Positions 47,118 to 56,333 are shown, counted from the stretch's first letter. The stretch: 64,000 bases of DNA from Microbacterium imperiale (GCF_017876655.1 NZ_JAGIOK010000001.1:1116001-1180000), one strand, 5' to 3'. Notes: generated from the letters alone by a model not told the origin. Translations and numbers: made by a program.

Positions 47118-47752
47118 TGTTCACCGGAATCATCGAAGAGCTCGGCGAGGTCATCGCGACCGACCCGTCCGGCGACGGCGTGCGGATCACCGTGCGCGCG
47201 CCGAAGGCGGTGTCGGATGCCGCCCACGGCGACTCCATCGCCGTCAGCGGCGTCTGCCTCACCGTCGTCGACCAGGGCGCCGACTGGTTCACCGCCGATG
47301 TCATGCGTCAGACCCTCGACGTCTCGAGCCTTGCCGGGGTCGCGCCCGGCCGGGCCGTGAACCTCGAGCGCGCGCTCGCGGCGCACACGCGCCTCGGCGG
47401 CCACATCGTGCAGGGCCACGTCGACGGACTGGGCCGCGTGCTCGAGGTCCGTCCCGGCGAGCAGTGGCGCGTGCTGCGCATCTCGCTGCCCCTCGACCTG
47501 GCACCGCTGGTCGTCGACAAGGGGTCGATCACGGTCGACGGCGTCTCGCTGACCGTGAGCGCGGTGAGCCCCGCCGACACGGCCGAGCAGTGGTTCGAGG
47601 TCTCGCTCATCCCCGAGACCCTCGCCGCGACGACCCTCGGCGACCGCGCCGCGGCTGACACCGTCAACCTCGAGACCGACATCCTGGCCCGTCACGTCCA
47701 GCGGCTGCTGGCATTCACCTCACCCGTTTCGAACGAAGGAGGCTCGCGATGA
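47117..47752 (+). CDS. ribE: Riboflavin synthase (alpha subunit)
   Basis: The enzyme dismutates two lumazines to riboflavin. The 211-residue protein has the two repeated barrels typical of the trimeric enzyme: MFTGIIEELGEV...GDSIAVSGVCLTV and GGHIVQGHVDG...GSITVDGVSLTVS. Starts and stops overlap those of its neighbours (TGATG with ribD, ATGA with ribBA). Confidence 0.96.
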   Translation: MFTGIIEELGEVIATDPSGDGVRITVRAPKAVSDAAHGDSIAVSGVCLTVVDQGADWFTADVMRQTLDVSSLAGVAPGRAVNLERALAAHTRLGGHIVQGHVDGLGRVLEVRPGEQWRVLRISLPLDLAPLVVDKGSITVDGVSLTVSAVSPADTAEQWFEVSLIPETLAATTLGDRAAADTVNLETDILARHVQRLLAFTSPVSNEGGSR

Positions 47753-49062
47753 GCCTTTCTCCCCTGTCCGCCGCGCTCGACGCGCTGCGCGCCGGCAAGC
47801 CGATCATCGTCGCGGACGATGAGAACCGCGAGAACGAAGGCGACGTCATCCTGTCGGCAGCCCTCGCGACCCCCGAATGGATCGCCTGGACCGTGCGGCA
47901 CTCGAGCGGCTTCATCTGCGCGCCCATGCCGGCCGAGTGGGCCGACCGCCTCGACCTGCCGCCGATGGTCGAGACGAACGAGGATGCCCGCGGCACGGCG
48001 TACACCGTCTCGGTGGATGCCGCCGAGGGCGTGACGACGGGCATCAGCGCCGCCGACCGTGCACGGACGCTCACGGTTCTCGCCGACCCCGCGTCGACTC
48101 CGAGCAGTGTCATCCGCCCGGGTCACATCCTGCCGCTGCGCGCCGTCGACGGCGGCGTGCGCGAGCGCAGCGGCCACACCGAGGCCGCCGTCGAGCTCAT
48201 GCGACTGGCCGGCCTCGAACCGGTCGGCGCGATCGCCGAGATCGTCGCCGAGGACGGCTCGATGATGCGGATGCCGGGGCTGCTCGAGCTCGGCGCCCGC
48301 GACGGCATCCCGGTGATCACGATCGAGCAGCTCATCGCCCACCTGAACGAGGTCGACCCGCGCCCGACCAGCGCCGAGGCGGCGCACCGTCGGCGCGTGA
48401 GTCTGCGCGCCGAGGCTCAGGTGCCCACGTCCCACGGCACGTTCCGCTTCCTCGCCTACAAGGACCGCATCACGGGCACCGACCACATCGCGGTCGTCTC
48501 GGGCGATCTCACCGGCGGCGCCCCGCTCGTGCGCGTGCACTCCGAGTGCCTGACCGGCGAGGCCTTCGGGTCGCTGAAGTGCGAGTGCGGTCCGCAGCTC
48601 GATGCCGCTCTCGACGCGATCGACCGCGACGGCGGCATCGTCATCTACATGCGCGGACACGAGGGCCGCGGCATCGGTCTGATCAACAAGCTGCGCGCGT
48701 ACCAGCTGCAGGAGCGCGGCCTCGACACGCTCGACGCGAACCTCGCGCTGGGCCTGCCCGCTGACGCGCGCGACTACGCGGCGGCCGCCGGCATCCTGGC
48801 CGATCTCGGTGTCGACAGCATCCGCCTGCTGACGAACAACTCCGACAAGGTGTCGCAGCTGCGTGCGCTCGGGCTCGACATCGCCGAGCAGGTGCCGCTG
48901 CTGGTGGGCGTGGGCGCCAACAACCACCAGTACCTGGCGACCAAGCGCGCCCGCATGGGGCACATCATCGACGAGGCCGAGCTCGACGCCGCCCTCGCCC
49001 GCGGCGGGGCGCCCGCCGACCAGACCATCGACGACCGACAGAACTCGGAGAACATCGCATGA
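47749..49062 (+). CDS. ribBA: Bifunctional 3,4-dihydroxy-2-butanone-4-phosphate synthase / GTP cyclohydrolase II
   Basis: RibBA supplies both precursors of riboflavin. The 437 residues comprise DHBP synthase (about 1-205; [25 protein letters not shown]) and GTP cyclohydrolase II (about 215-420) with the zinc ligands in [18 protein letters not shown] and the catalytic [10 protein letters not shown]. Both halves keep their key residues, so the enzyme is likely bifunctional. It is coupled by ATGA to ribE and ribH. Confidence 0.96.
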   Translation: MSLSPLSAALDALRAGKPIIVADDENRENEGDVILSAALATPEWIAWTVRHSSGFICAPMPAEWADRLDLPPMVETNEDARGTAYTVSVDAAEGVTTGISAADRARTLTVLADPASTPSSVIRPGHILPLRAVDGGVRERSGHTEAAVELMRLAGLEPVGAIAEIVAEDGSMMRMPGLLELGARDGIPVITIEQLIAHLNEVDPRPTSAEAAHRRRVSLRAEAQVPTSHGTFRFLAYKDRITGTDHIAVVSGDLTGGAPLVRVHSECLTGEAFGSLKCECGPQLDAALDAIDRDGGIVIYMRGHEGRGIGLINKLRAYQLQERGLDTLDANLALGLPADARDYAAAAGILADLGVDSIRLLTNNSDKVSQLRALGLDIAEQVPLLVGVGANNHQYLATKRARMGHIIDEAELDAALARGGAPADQTIDDRQNSENIA

Positions 49063-49532
49063 GCGGACACGGAGCCCCCGATCGGCAGCCCATCGACGCG
49101 AGCGACCTGAAGGTCGTCGTCGTCGCGGGTGAATGGCACGACGTCATCAGCGACGGCCTCATCGCGGGCGCCGAACGCGTGCTCGAGGAGTCCGGCGCGG
49201 CCTGGCGACTCGTGCGCGTGCCCGGCTCGTTCGAGCTGCCCGTCGTGGCCAAGGCGGCGCTCGATGCCGGCGCCGACGCCGTCGTCGCTCTCGGTGTGAT
49301 CATCCGCGGCGGCACGCCCCACTTCGACTTCGTCTCGTCGGCGGCGACCGACGGGCTCACCCGCGTCGCGCTCGACACCGGAAAGCCCGTCGGGTTCGGC
49401 GTGCTCACGCTCGACGACGAGGCGCAGGGAATCGATCGCGCCGGGCTCCCCGGCTCGAAGGAGGACAAGGGGGCCGAGGCCGCCGATGCCGCGCTGCGCA
49501 CCGCACTGACGCTGCGTTCGCTGCGCGGCTGA
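49059..49532 (+). CDS. ribH: 6,7-dimethyl-8-ribityllumazine synthase
   Basis: RibH joins the RibBA and RibD products into lumazine. The 157-residue protein has [51 protein letters not shown] (catalytic His) and [15 protein letters not shown]. It ends the rib operon; a new leaderless promoter follows. Confidence 0.96.
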   Translation: MSGHGAPDRQPIDASDLKVVVVAGEWHDVISDGLIAGAERVLEESGAAWRLVRVPGSFELPVVAKAALDAGADAVVALGVIIRGGTPHFDFVSSAATDGLTRVALDTGKPVGFGVLTLDDEAQGIDRAGLPGSKEDKGAEAADAALRTALTLRSLRG

Positions 49533-49553
49533 CACATCTCCGGCACCTTCAGT

Positions 49554-49559
49554 TAGGCT
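49554..49559 (+). promoter_or_regulatory. -10 box of the small membrane-protein gene (leaderless)
   Basis: TAGGCT ends 6 nt before the ATG at 49566. Confidence 0.45.
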
Positions 49560-49565
49560 GAGGGT

Positions 49566-49916
49566 ATGGAAACACTGCGCGGAATCGTCCTGGTCGTCCA
49601 CCTCATCGGCTTCGCGGTGCTGTTCGGCGCCTGGGCAGTTGAAGCCCTCGGCGCCCGTCGCATCACCCGGATCATGAGCTGGGGTCTCCTCGTCGCGGGC
49701 GTCGCCGGCCTCGCCCTCGCCGCACCGTGGGGCACCGATCACGACCTGAACTACACGAAGATCGCCGTCAAGCTCATCGTGCTGCTGGTCATCGGGGCTC
49801 TGCTCGGCGTCGGGTCGGCCCGGCAGAAGCGCTCGCAGGCACTGCCCGCTGCGATCTTCTGGGTCATCGGAGCGGCGACCGTCGCGAACGTCGCCATCGC
49901 CGTCCTCTGGCGCTGA
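49566..49916 (+). CDS. Small four-helix membrane protein, function unknown
   Basis: This 116-residue protein consists almost wholly of four hydrophobic segments (about 5-25, 38-54, 67-83, 92-113) with short basic loops (ARRITR, ARQKRSQ). No motif is recognised beyond a general likeness to actinobacterial fusion/transport-associated small integral membrane proteins. A TAGGCT box 6 nt upstream supports expression as its own leaderless transcript. A very strong hairpin follows its stop by 24 nt. Confidence 0.65.
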   Translation: METLRGIVLVVHLIGFAVLFGAWAVEALGARRITRIMSWGLLVAGVAGLALAAPWGTDHDLNYTKIAVKLIVLLVIGALLGVGSARQKRSQALPAAIFWVIGAATVANVAIAVLWR

Positions 49917-49940
49917 CGGACACGCCACGCCGGTCCACCT

Positions 49941-49986
49941 CGCGCGGATGCCGCGGCTCGGAACATCGAGCCGCGGCATCCGCGCG
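49941..49986. terminator. 20-bp perfect hairpin
   Basis: Positions 49941-49960 pair without mismatch to 49967-49986 around a 6-nt loop. It probably terminates the small membrane-protein transcript. Its right arm ends exactly where the TAGGAT -10 box of the next unit begins. The arms contain the GGATGCC/GGCATCC motif that recurs through the window. Confidence 0.7.
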
Positions 49987-49992
49987 TAGGAT
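49987..49992 (+). promoter_or_regulatory. -10 box for the arginine-rich leader / MHS transporter
   Basis: TAGGAT directly abuts the hairpin and ends 8 nt before the GTG of a ten-codon reading frame. The -35 region falls inside the hairpin. Confidence 0.4.
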
Positions 49993-50000
49993 GGACGATC

Positions 50001-50033
50001 GTGCGTCGTCGACACCGCCGACGCCGCCGGTGA
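50001..50033 (+). CDS. Possible arginine-rich leader peptide (10 residues)
   Basis: The frame reads [10 protein letters not shown] then TGA: eight arginines and one histidine in ten codons. Its GTG is placed for leaderless translation after TAGGAT. The stop overlaps a GTG (50030) that is in frame with the MHS transporter gene starting at 50141. By analogy with amino-acid-rich leader peptides, including leaderless cysteine-rich ones in mycobacteria, it might sense arginine supply. It is too short to be certain and could be chance in GC-rich DNA. Confidence 0.35.
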   Translation: MRRRHRRRRR

Positions 50034-50140
50034 ATCACCCGCGCAGGACGCCCGCCGCACCACCCCCGCCTCGGACGCCCGCCCACCGGCGCGCTCCCAC
50101 GAGGGCGCTCCCCGTTTTCCCAGACAGGCACCCCTTCGCA

Positions 50141-51583
50141 ATGTCATCCGCCACCGCGGCTCCCACCGCGCCCGCGAACCCCCGCTCCCGCGTCATCACC
50201 GCCAGCCTCGTCGGCACCACGATCGAGTTCTACGACTTCTACGTCTACGCGACCGCCGCGGTGCTGGTCTTCCCGATCCTCTTCTTCCCCAGCGACGACG
50301 ACACCGCGTCGCTGCTGGCCTCGTTCGCCGTCTTCGGCGCGGCCATGATCGCCCGTCCCATCGGCGCCGTCGTGTTCGGCCACTTCGGCGACAAGTTCGG
50401 CCGCAAGGCGACCCTCGTCGCGTCGCTGCTGACGATGGGCATCGCGACCGTCCTCATCGGCTGCCTGCCCACCTTCAACGACATCGGCTGGTGGGCGGCC
50501 CTGCTGCTGCTCGTCCTCCGCCTCGCGCAGGGCTTCGCCCTCGGCGGCGAGTGGTCGGGGGCGGCCCTCGTGGCGACGGAGAATGCCCCCAAGGGCAAGC
50601 GCGCCTGGTACGGCACGTTCCCGCAGCTGGGCGCGCCGATCGGCTTCATCATCGCCAACTCGGTCTTCCTGGCGATTTACTTCGCCCTGCCGCACCCGGA
50701 CGGCCCCGCCCAGCGCTCCGAGGAGTTCCTCGCCTGGGGCTGGCGTGTGCCGTTCCTGTTCTCGGCCGTCATGGTCATCGTCGGACTGTGGGTGCGCCTC
50801 AAGCTCGTCGAGTCCGAGACGTTCTCGAAGGCCGAGAAGACCGGTGCCATCCGCAAGTTCCCGCTCGGGTCGGTCATCCGCGGCCACTGGCGTGCGCTCA
50901 TCCTCGGCACGTTCATCATGCTCGCCACGTACGTGCTGTTCTACCTGATGACGAGCTTCACCCTCGCCTACGGCACCAAGCCGACGTTCGAGGCCGCGCA
51001 GGCGACCGCCGAGGCGACGGGGGCTCCGTTCGACGCCGCCGCGTACGTGCCGGGCCTCGGGTTCGGCTTCACGGACTTCGTCATCATGCAGATCGTCGGT
51101 GTGATCTTCTTCGGCATCTTCACGCTGCTCTCGGGCCCCGTCGCCGACTCCATCGGCCGTCGCAAGCTCCTGCTGTGGGTCACGGGTGTCATCGCGGTCT
51201 TCGGCCTGCTGTTCGCCGTCTTCCTCTCGCCGCAGCTCGACCCGAAGTTCACCGGAGCGCTCGTGCAGGCCTTCCTGGTGCTGGGCTTCATGCTCATGGG
51301 TGCCACGTTCGGACCGATGGGCGCGCTGCTGCCCGAGCTGTTCCCGACGAACGTCCGCTACACCGGCTCGGCGATCTCGTACAACGTCGCCTCGATCCTC
51401 GGCGCCGCCGTGGCACCGAGCATCGCCACCACCCTCTGGGCGCTGGCGGGCGGCTCGACGTGGCTCGTCGGCGTGTATCTCACGGGCTCGGCCGTCCTGA
51501 CCTTCGTCGCCCTGTGGCTGTCGAAGGAGACCAAGGACACCGAGTACGAGTCCAACTTCGGCGACGCGTCGCTCGCGCGCTGA
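50141..51583 (+). CDS. MFS transporter, metabolite:H+ symporter (MHS) family
   Basis: This 480-residue twelve-helix transporter has the MHS opening VITASLVGTTIEFYDFYVYAT, the MFS loop GHFGDKFGRKATLVASLLTMG and RLAQGFALGGEWSGAALVATE. The family moves organic acids, amino acids or osmolytes with protons; the substrate is unknown. An in-frame extension back to 50030 is possible but is Pro/Arg-rich and unlike the family. Upstream lie a strong hairpin and a possible arginine-rich leader. A UUCG-loop terminator follows. Confidence 0.9.
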   Translation: MSSATAAPTAPANPRSRVITASLVGTTIEFYDFYVYATAAVLVFPILFFPSDDDTASLLASFAVFGAAMIARPIGAVVFGHFGDKFGRKATLVASLLTMGIATVLIGCLPTFNDIGWWAALLLLVLRLAQGFALGGEWSGAALVATENAPKGKRAWYGTFPQLGAPIGFIIANSVFLAIYFALPHPDGPAQRSEEFLAWGWRVPFLFSAVMVIVGLWVRLKLVESETFSKAEKTGAIRKFPLGSVIRGHWRALILGTFIMLATYVLFYLMTSFTLAYGTKPTFEAAQATAEATGAPFDAAAYVPGLGFGFTDFVIMQIVGVIFFGIFTLLSGPVADSIGRRKLLLWVTGVIAVFGLLFAVFLSPQLDPKFTGALVQAFLVLGFMLMGATFGPMGALLPELFPTNVRYTGSAISYNVASILGAAVAPSIATTLWALAGGSTWLVGVYLTGSAVLTFVALWLSKETKDTEYESNFGDASLAR

Positions 51584-51599
51584 TCCCGACTCCTGACAA

Positions 51600-51635
51600 A
51601 CGGATGCCGCGGGCCTTCGGGCTCGCGGCATCCGT
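51600..51635 (+). terminator. 16-bp hairpin with UUCG tetraloop
   Basis: ACGGATGCCGCG (51600-51611) pairs with 51624-51635, extended by four inner pairs (one G-T) to a C-TTCG-G tetraloop. It lies 17 nt after the MHS transporter stop. No long T-tract. Confidence 0.7.
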
Positions 51636-51706
51636 CGTTGTCAAGCTCTCCCCACCCCCGAATGTGCGGTCTACTGTCTGATTCACATTCAGGTCAGGAG
51701 GCTGCC

Positions 51707-52687
51707 ATGAGAAAAGTCACCGAGGCGGTGGTCGTCGAGTACGACGAGCCCGGAGGTCCCGAGGTCCTGCGTCTGGTGAAGCGACCGCTGCCGGAGCCCG
51801 GGCCCGGCGAGGTGACGGTCGAGGTCATCACGATGGGGCTCAACCACATCGACGGGTTCGTGCGATCCGGAGCCGAGAAGGAGTGGGACGATCCCTATCC
51901 GCGACGCTCGGGCAGCTGCTTCGCCGGCACCGTCGTCGCTGCAGGCCCGGGCACCGGTGGATTCCCCGTCGGCGCCGATGTCGTCGGTCACCTGCGGGCG
52001 GGCGCGCACGCGAGCCACGTCACGGTCGCGGTGGACCGACTGGTGCGCAAGCCTCGCGCCGTGACCTTCGAGACCGCGGGCGGGCTGTATCTCGCGGGCA
52101 CCACGGCGCTCGACATCCTCGACGAGCTCAAGATCGGCGCCGACGACACCGTCGTCATCTCGGCGGCCGCCGGTGGCGTCGGCAGCATCGAGGCGCAGAT
52201 CGCAATGCACCGCGGCGCCCGCGTCATCGGCACGTGCGGCGAGCGCAACTTCGACTATCTGCGCCAGCTCGGCGTCAAGCCGGTTCGCTACGGCGAGGGG
52301 ATCGTCGAGCGCATCCGCGCACTCGCGCCCGGGGGCGTGACAGCGTTCATCGACAACTTCGGGCAGGACGGGCACGAAATAGCGGAGGCTCTCGGCGTGC
52401 CCGCGGGACGGTTCCGTTCGAGCGCCGACCGTCGTGATCGCGAGGTCGCGCTGCTCTCCGACAGCTCGGACGCCGTCGCCCACGGCACGACGCAGCTGCG
52501 AAAGGTCGTCGAGCTCGCCGAGAAGCGGGTCGTCTCGCCGCTCGTCTCGGGCTTCTACCCGCTCGCCGATGTCACCGAGGCGTACGACGACCTTCAGAAG
52601 CTGCATTCCCGGGGCAAGGTCGTGCTCGCCACGCACCCCGTGAACCCTCGGCGGATCCGCAAGGCCCGCGAGGTCATCGAGGCGTGA
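51707..52687 (+). CDS. Zinc-independent alcohol dehydrogenase / quinone oxidoreductase-like protein (MDR superfamily)
   Basis: This 326-residue NADP-dependent reductase-like enzyme has the GroES-like N half (GPEVLRLVKRPLPEPGPGEV) and a Rossmann half with AAAGGVGSIEAQIAMHRGARVIGT. The C terminus has PLADVTEAYDDLQKLHSRGKVVL, as in quinone oxidoreductases. Structural and catalytic zinc ligands are absent. TCAGGAGG precedes the ATG, and the longer upstream frame is not used. The substrate is unknown. Confidence 0.88.
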   Translation: MRKVTEAVVVEYDEPGGPEVLRLVKRPLPEPGPGEVTVEVITMGLNHIDGFVRSGAEKEWDDPYPRRSGSCFAGTVVAAGPGTGGFPVGADVVGHLRAGAHASHVTVAVDRLVRKPRAVTFETAGGLYLAGTTALDILDELKIGADDTVVISAAAGGVGSIEAQIAMHRGARVIGTCGERNFDYLRQLGVKPVRYGEGIVERIRALAPGGVTAFIDNFGQDGHEIAEALGVPAGRFRSSADRRDREVALLSDSSDAVAHGTTQLRKVVELAEKRVVSPLVSGFYPLADVTEAYDDLQKLHSRGKVVLATHPVNPRRIRKAREVIEA

Positions 52688-52709
52688 CGCCGATCGCGCC
52701 CCGGCACGG

Positions 52710-53537
52710 TCAGTCGAGGAAGAGCGCCCGCAGCCGCTTGGTGGTGAAGACGAGACCGAGCGCGATCATCACGACGAAGTAGAGCACGTGCCAGAGCATC
52801 CCGGCGGAGAGGATGCCGGTCGTCAGGCCGCGGATGAGCTCGACACCGTGCCACAGCGGGAGCGCCTGGACGATGACCTGCACCCACTCGGGGTACACCG
52901 TGATGGGGTAGAACGTCGCCGAGAACAGAAACATCGGCAACAGGACGAAGTTGATCCAGTCCATGTGCTGGAACGTCTTCATGTAGCTCGTGACGGCCAT
53001 GCCGACGCTCGCGAACCCGAAGGCGATGAGCAGCACGGCCGGGAGTGCGAGCACGGCGGTCCACGCGAGATTGAGGCCGAGCACCTGCATGATGATCATG
53101 AATCCCGTGGCGTAGACCAGGCCCCGCAGGAGGGCGTACAGGATCTCGCCGAGAGCGACGTCGAGCGGACCGAGCGACGTCGACAGCATCCCCTCATAGA
53201 GCTTGCCGTAGTTGAGCTTGAAGAAGACGTTCCACGTCGAGTCGTAGACCGCGCCGTTCATCGCCGAGACGGCCAGCAGCGCGGGGGCGATGTACGCCGC
53301 ATACGGCACCTCGGCACCCGAGGACGTCTCGACCTCGCCGATGAGGGCGCCGAGCCCGATGCCGAGAGACGCGAGGTAGAACACGGGCTCGAAGAAGCCC
53401 GAGAGCACGACGATCCAGCTCGACGAGCGCGCCGCGATGAGACCGCGCTGCACGACCGCCCCCGGGTTGCCCGCCCACAGCGCCCGCACGCCGCCGCGCC
53501 GTCCGGCCGGTGCGCCCCGCTCGATCACGGCGCTCAT
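52710..53537 (-). CDS. ABC-2 type transporter permease (NodJ/DrrB-like)
   Basis: This 275-residue permease has six membrane segments and the family stretches GAVYDSTWNVFFKLNYGKLYEGMLSTSL and FLFSATFYPITVYPEWVQ. It is the last gene of a three-gene exporter with a second permease and an ATPase; starts and stops overlap (ATGA). Such systems export lipids, polysaccharides or antibiotics, and the NodIJ-like ATPase suggests a small lipophilic substrate. The specific cargo is unknown. Confidence 0.88.
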   Translation of the reverse strand: MSAVIERGAPAGRRGGVRALWAGNPGAVVQRGLIAARSSSWIVVLSGFFEPVFYLASLGIGLGALIGEVETSSGAEVPYAAYIAPALLAVSAMNGAVYDSTWNVFFKLNYGKLYEGMLSTSLGPLDVALGEILYALLRGLVYATGFMIIMQVLGLNLAWTAVLALPAVLLIAFGFASVGMAVTSYMKTFQHMDWINFVLLPMFLFSATFYPITVYPEWVQVIVQALPLWHGVELIRGLTTGILSAGMLWHVLYFVVMIALGLVFTTKRLRALFLD

Positions 53538-54394
53538 TTCGCGAGCCTCTCGGTGAAGACGCGCCGGCCCCAGAGGTACCCGACGGCGGCGAGCGCGAGC
53601 AGGTAGAGCACGTGCACGGCGATCATCCCGGCACCGATGTCGGCTCCGTAGGTCGCCGCACGCCCCAGCTCGGCGCCGTGCCACAGCGGCGAGATCCACG
53701 CGATCCACTGCAGGCCGACCGGGAGGGTCTCCACGGGGTAGAACGTGCCCGAGAAGAGGAACATCGGCATGAAGATGAAGCGCTGCACGAGAGCGAACTG
53801 CCCCTTATCGTCCTGGATCGACCCGGCGTATGCCATGAGCGGGATGCCGAAGGCGACCCCGGCCGCAACGCCCGCGAGAACCGACAGCCACCCCGTGGCG
53901 GGATTCGGCACAGCCCCGAAGGGCAGGAGCCAGATGAAGAGGTAGTAGGCGGAGACGGCGACGATCATCCGCGCCGTGGCCCCGATGATGACGCCGTTCG
54001 CGATCTGGGGGCTCGACAGCGCCGACGCGTTGAATCCGTAGAAGTAGCGGCGCCACTTGAAGCCCGCCATCACCGGATAGGTCATCTCCTCGGAGGCCAC
54101 GGCGATCGCCGCGGTCACCAGCAGCGCCGGCGCGACGAACGGCAGATAGCCGACCTCTTGCCCGTGAGAGGCGATCGGCGCGGTGATGAGGGCCGCGAGG
54201 CCGACCGCGAGCCCGAGCAGATACATGATCGGCTGCCCGACGGCGCCGACGACGATCGTCCAGCCGTAGGCGCGCATGGCGCGGATCATGTGCTCGGCGA
54301 CGTACCAGGTGCCGTAGCGCCGGGGCCGGCGCCCGCCGGCGAGCGCCTCGGCGCGCAGCTCGTCGAGCGTGGGGTGTGCGGTTCGCGTGCTCAT
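53534..54394 (-). CDS. ABC-2 type transporter permease (NodJ/DrrB-like)
   Basis: The 286-residue partner permease shares the plan and motif FLFSGTFYPVETLPVGLQWIAWISPLWHGAELGR with the neighbouring permease, so the two arose by duplication. The long cytosolic N terminus contains GGRRPRRYGTWYVAEHM. It overlaps the ATPase gene and the other permease gene by ATGA, which points to a heterodimeric membrane channel. Confidence 0.88.
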   Translation of the reverse strand: MSTRTAHPTLDELRAEALAGGRRPRRYGTWYVAEHMIRAMRAYGWTIVVGAVGQPIMYLLGLAVGLAALITAPIASHGQEVGYLPFVAPALLVTAAIAVASEEMTYPVMAGFKWRRYFYGFNASALSSPQIANGVIIGATARMIVAVSAYYLFIWLLPFGAVPNPATGWLSVLAGVAAGVAFGIPLMAYAGSIQDDKGQFALVQRFIFMPMFLFSGTFYPVETLPVGLQWIAWISPLWHGAELGRAATYGADIGAGMIAVHVLYLLALAAVGYLWGRRVFTERLAK

Positions 54395-55332
54395 TCGATC
54401 AGCGACCGTCCGGTCAGGCGCAGGAAGACGTCTTCGAGGCTCGAGCGGCGCACGAGGCTCGTGAGCGGCGTAAGCCCCGCCGCGGACACGCGCTCGAGGG
54501 CCGCCTCGCCGTCGTGCGCGTAGACGAGGATGCGGTCGGGCAGCACCTCGACGCGATCACCGATGCCCCGGAGCTGCGCGGCCGCAGACTCGTTGCGGTC
54601 GGAGCCGAAGCGCACCTCGAGCACCTCGCGGCTCGAGTGCTCGCGGATGAGGGAGGCGGGCGTCCCCTCGGCCATGATGCGGCCCTTGTCGACCACGATG
54701 AGCCGATCGCACAGCTGCTCGGCCTCGTCCATGTAGTGCGTCGTGAGCACGAGCGTCGTGCCGCGCTCCTTGAGGCGGAACAGGCGGTCCCACAGCACGT
54801 GCCGGGCTTGGGGGTCGAGACCCGTCGTCGGCTCGTCGAGCAGGAGGATGCGCGGGTCGTTGATGAGGCCGCGGGCGATCGTGAGGCGCCGCTTCATGCC
54901 GCCCGAGAGCTGGTCGACCTTGTTCTTGGCCTTGTCTTCGAGCTGCGCGAACGCCAGCAGCTCGTCCGCCTTCTCGTGGCACACCTTGCCCGGCAGACCG
55001 AAGTAGCGCCCGTAGATGTAGAGGTTCTCGCGGGCGTTGAGCTCGCCGTCGAGGTTGTCCTGCTGCGGCACCACGCCCAGCCGGGACCGGATCTCGGGGC
55101 CGTAGCGGTCGGGATCGAGCCCGAGGATCTGCAGGTCGCCGTCCGTGCGGGTGGAGACGGCCCCGATCATCTTCATCGTCGTCGACTTGCCGGCGCCGTT
55201 GGGACCGAGCAGACCGAACGACTCACCGGGCGCCACCTCGAACGACAGGTCATCGACGGCGACGAAATCGGGCTTGCCCTTGACGGCGTACGTCTTGCGC
55301 AGCCCACGGGCGGAGATGACGGATTCTGGCAC
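54391..55332 (-). CDS. ABC transporter ATP-binding protein (NodI/DrrA-like)
   Basis: This 313-residue ATPase has Walker A GLLGPNGAGKSTTMKMIG, signature QLSGGMKRRLTIARGL, Walker B ILLLDEPTTGLDPQ and a C-terminal regulatory extension (EVLEVRFGSDRNESAAAQLRG). The segment NLYIYGRYFGLPGKVCHEKADELL is typical of NodI/DrrA-type drug or lipid exporters. It is the first gene of the exporter operon and is divergent from the rhodanese gene. Confidence 0.93.
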   Translation of the reverse strand: MPESVISARGLRKTYAVKGKPDFVAVDDLSFEVAPGESFGLLGPNGAGKSTTMKMIGAVSTRTDGDLQILGLDPDRYGPEIRSRLGVVPQQDNLDGELNARENLYIYGRYFGLPGKVCHEKADELLAFAQLEDKAKNKVDQLSGGMKRRLTIARGLINDPRILLLDEPTTGLDPQARHVLWDRLFRLKERGTTLVLTTHYMDEAEQLCDRLIVVDKGRIMAEGTPASLIREHSSREVLEVRFGSDRNESAAAQLRGIGDRVEVLPDRILVYAHDGEAALERVSAAGLTPLTSLVRRSSLEDVFLRLTGRSLIE

Positions 55333-55383
55333 GCGACAACACTAGCGACGCCCGACGACGCCGGCCCCGGACTCCGGGGGCGG

Positions 55384-55389
55384 CAGAAT
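55384..55389 (+). promoter_or_regulatory. -10 box of the sulfurtransferase gene (leaderless)
   Basis: CAGAAT ends 6 nt before the ATG at 55396, fixing the start in a longer open frame. Confidence 0.4.
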
Positions 55390-55395
55390 CGGGGC

Positions 55396-56247
55396 ATGGC
55401 CTCGATCCTCACCACCGCCGCCGACCTGCAGACCGCGCTCGCCGCAGGAAGCTACCCGGACGGCGGACCCGTCCGGGTGCTCGACGTCCGCTGGCGGCTC
55501 GACCGCCCCGACGGGCGGCCGGCTTTCCTCGCCGGTCACATCCCCGGAGCGCGCTACGCCGACCTCGACGCGCAGCTGGCCGAGCACGGCGACCCGGGCG
55601 CCGGGCGGCATCCGCTTCCCTCGCCCGAACGGCTGCAGGCCGCGGTGCGCGATTGGGGCATCGACGCGGGCGACACCGTCGTGGTCTACGACGACGTGAA
55701 CAACCTCTCGAGCGCCCGGGCGTGGTGGGTGCTGCGGGATGCCGGAATCGCCGACGTCCGCGTCCTCGACGGCGCCCTCGCGGCGTGGATCGACGCCGGA
55801 TTCGCGCTCGAGCAGGGCGAACCGGATGCCGCTCGTCCAGGGTCCGCGGTCGTCTCGCCCGGGACGCTGCCCGTGCTCGACATCGATGAGGTGCTCGACC
55901 ACGCACGCACCGGGCTGCTGCTGGACGCGCGGGCGGGCGAGCGTTTCCGCGGTGAGGTCGAGGCGATCGACCCGCGCGCGGGCCACATCCCCGGCGCCGT
56001 CTCGGCGCCCACCACCGACAACCTGGATGAGACCGGACGGTTCCGTCGCGCCCAAGAACTGCGCGCCCGCTTCGCCGCCCTGGGCGCGGAGCCCGGCGGC
56101 GCCGTCGGGGTCTACTGCGGATCGGGCGTCACCGCGGCGCACGAGGCCGTCGCCCTCACCGTCGCGGGGTACGAGCCGGTGCTCTACCCGGGCTCGTGGA
56201 GTCAGTGGTCGCAGCATCCCGACCGGCCCCTCGCGACCGGCGCCTGA
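55396..56247 (+). CDS. Thiosulfate/3-mercaptopyruvate sulfurtransferase (tandem rhodanese)
   Basis: The 283-residue protein has two rhodanese domains. The inactive N-terminal one has VRVLDVRWRLDRPDG and FLAGHIPGARYADLD; the catalytic C-terminal one has the active cysteine in VYCGSGVTAAHEAVAL and ends YPGSWSQWSQHPDRP. The CGSGVT loop is that of 3-mercaptopyruvate/thiosulfate sulfurtransferases. The start follows the -10 box and homology. Confidence 0.92.
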   Translation: MASILTTAADLQTALAAGSYPDGGPVRVLDVRWRLDRPDGRPAFLAGHIPGARYADLDAQLAEHGDPGAGRHPLPSPERLQAAVRDWGIDAGDTVVVYDDVNNLSSARAWWVLRDAGIADVRVLDGALAAWIDAGFALEQGEPDAARPGSAVVSPGTLPVLDIDEVLDHARTGLLLDARAGERFRGEVEAIDPRAGHIPGAVSAPTTDNLDETGRFRRAQELRARFAALGAEPGGAVGVYCGSGVTAAHEAVALTVAGYEPVLYPGSWSQWSQHPDRPLATGA

Positions 56248-56333
56248 CCGGGGCCGCATCGCGCCGCCGCCGGGCGACCCGCAGCGACGAAGTACGGTCG
56301 AGGGTGACACCATCGCCGAACCGAGGGGACCGC

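Noticed and set aside
49991..50140. N-terminal extension of the MHS transporter
   Set aside because: The ATG at 49991 overlaps the -10 box and the added residues are Pro/Arg-rich and unlike the family; kept only as an alternative from 50030.
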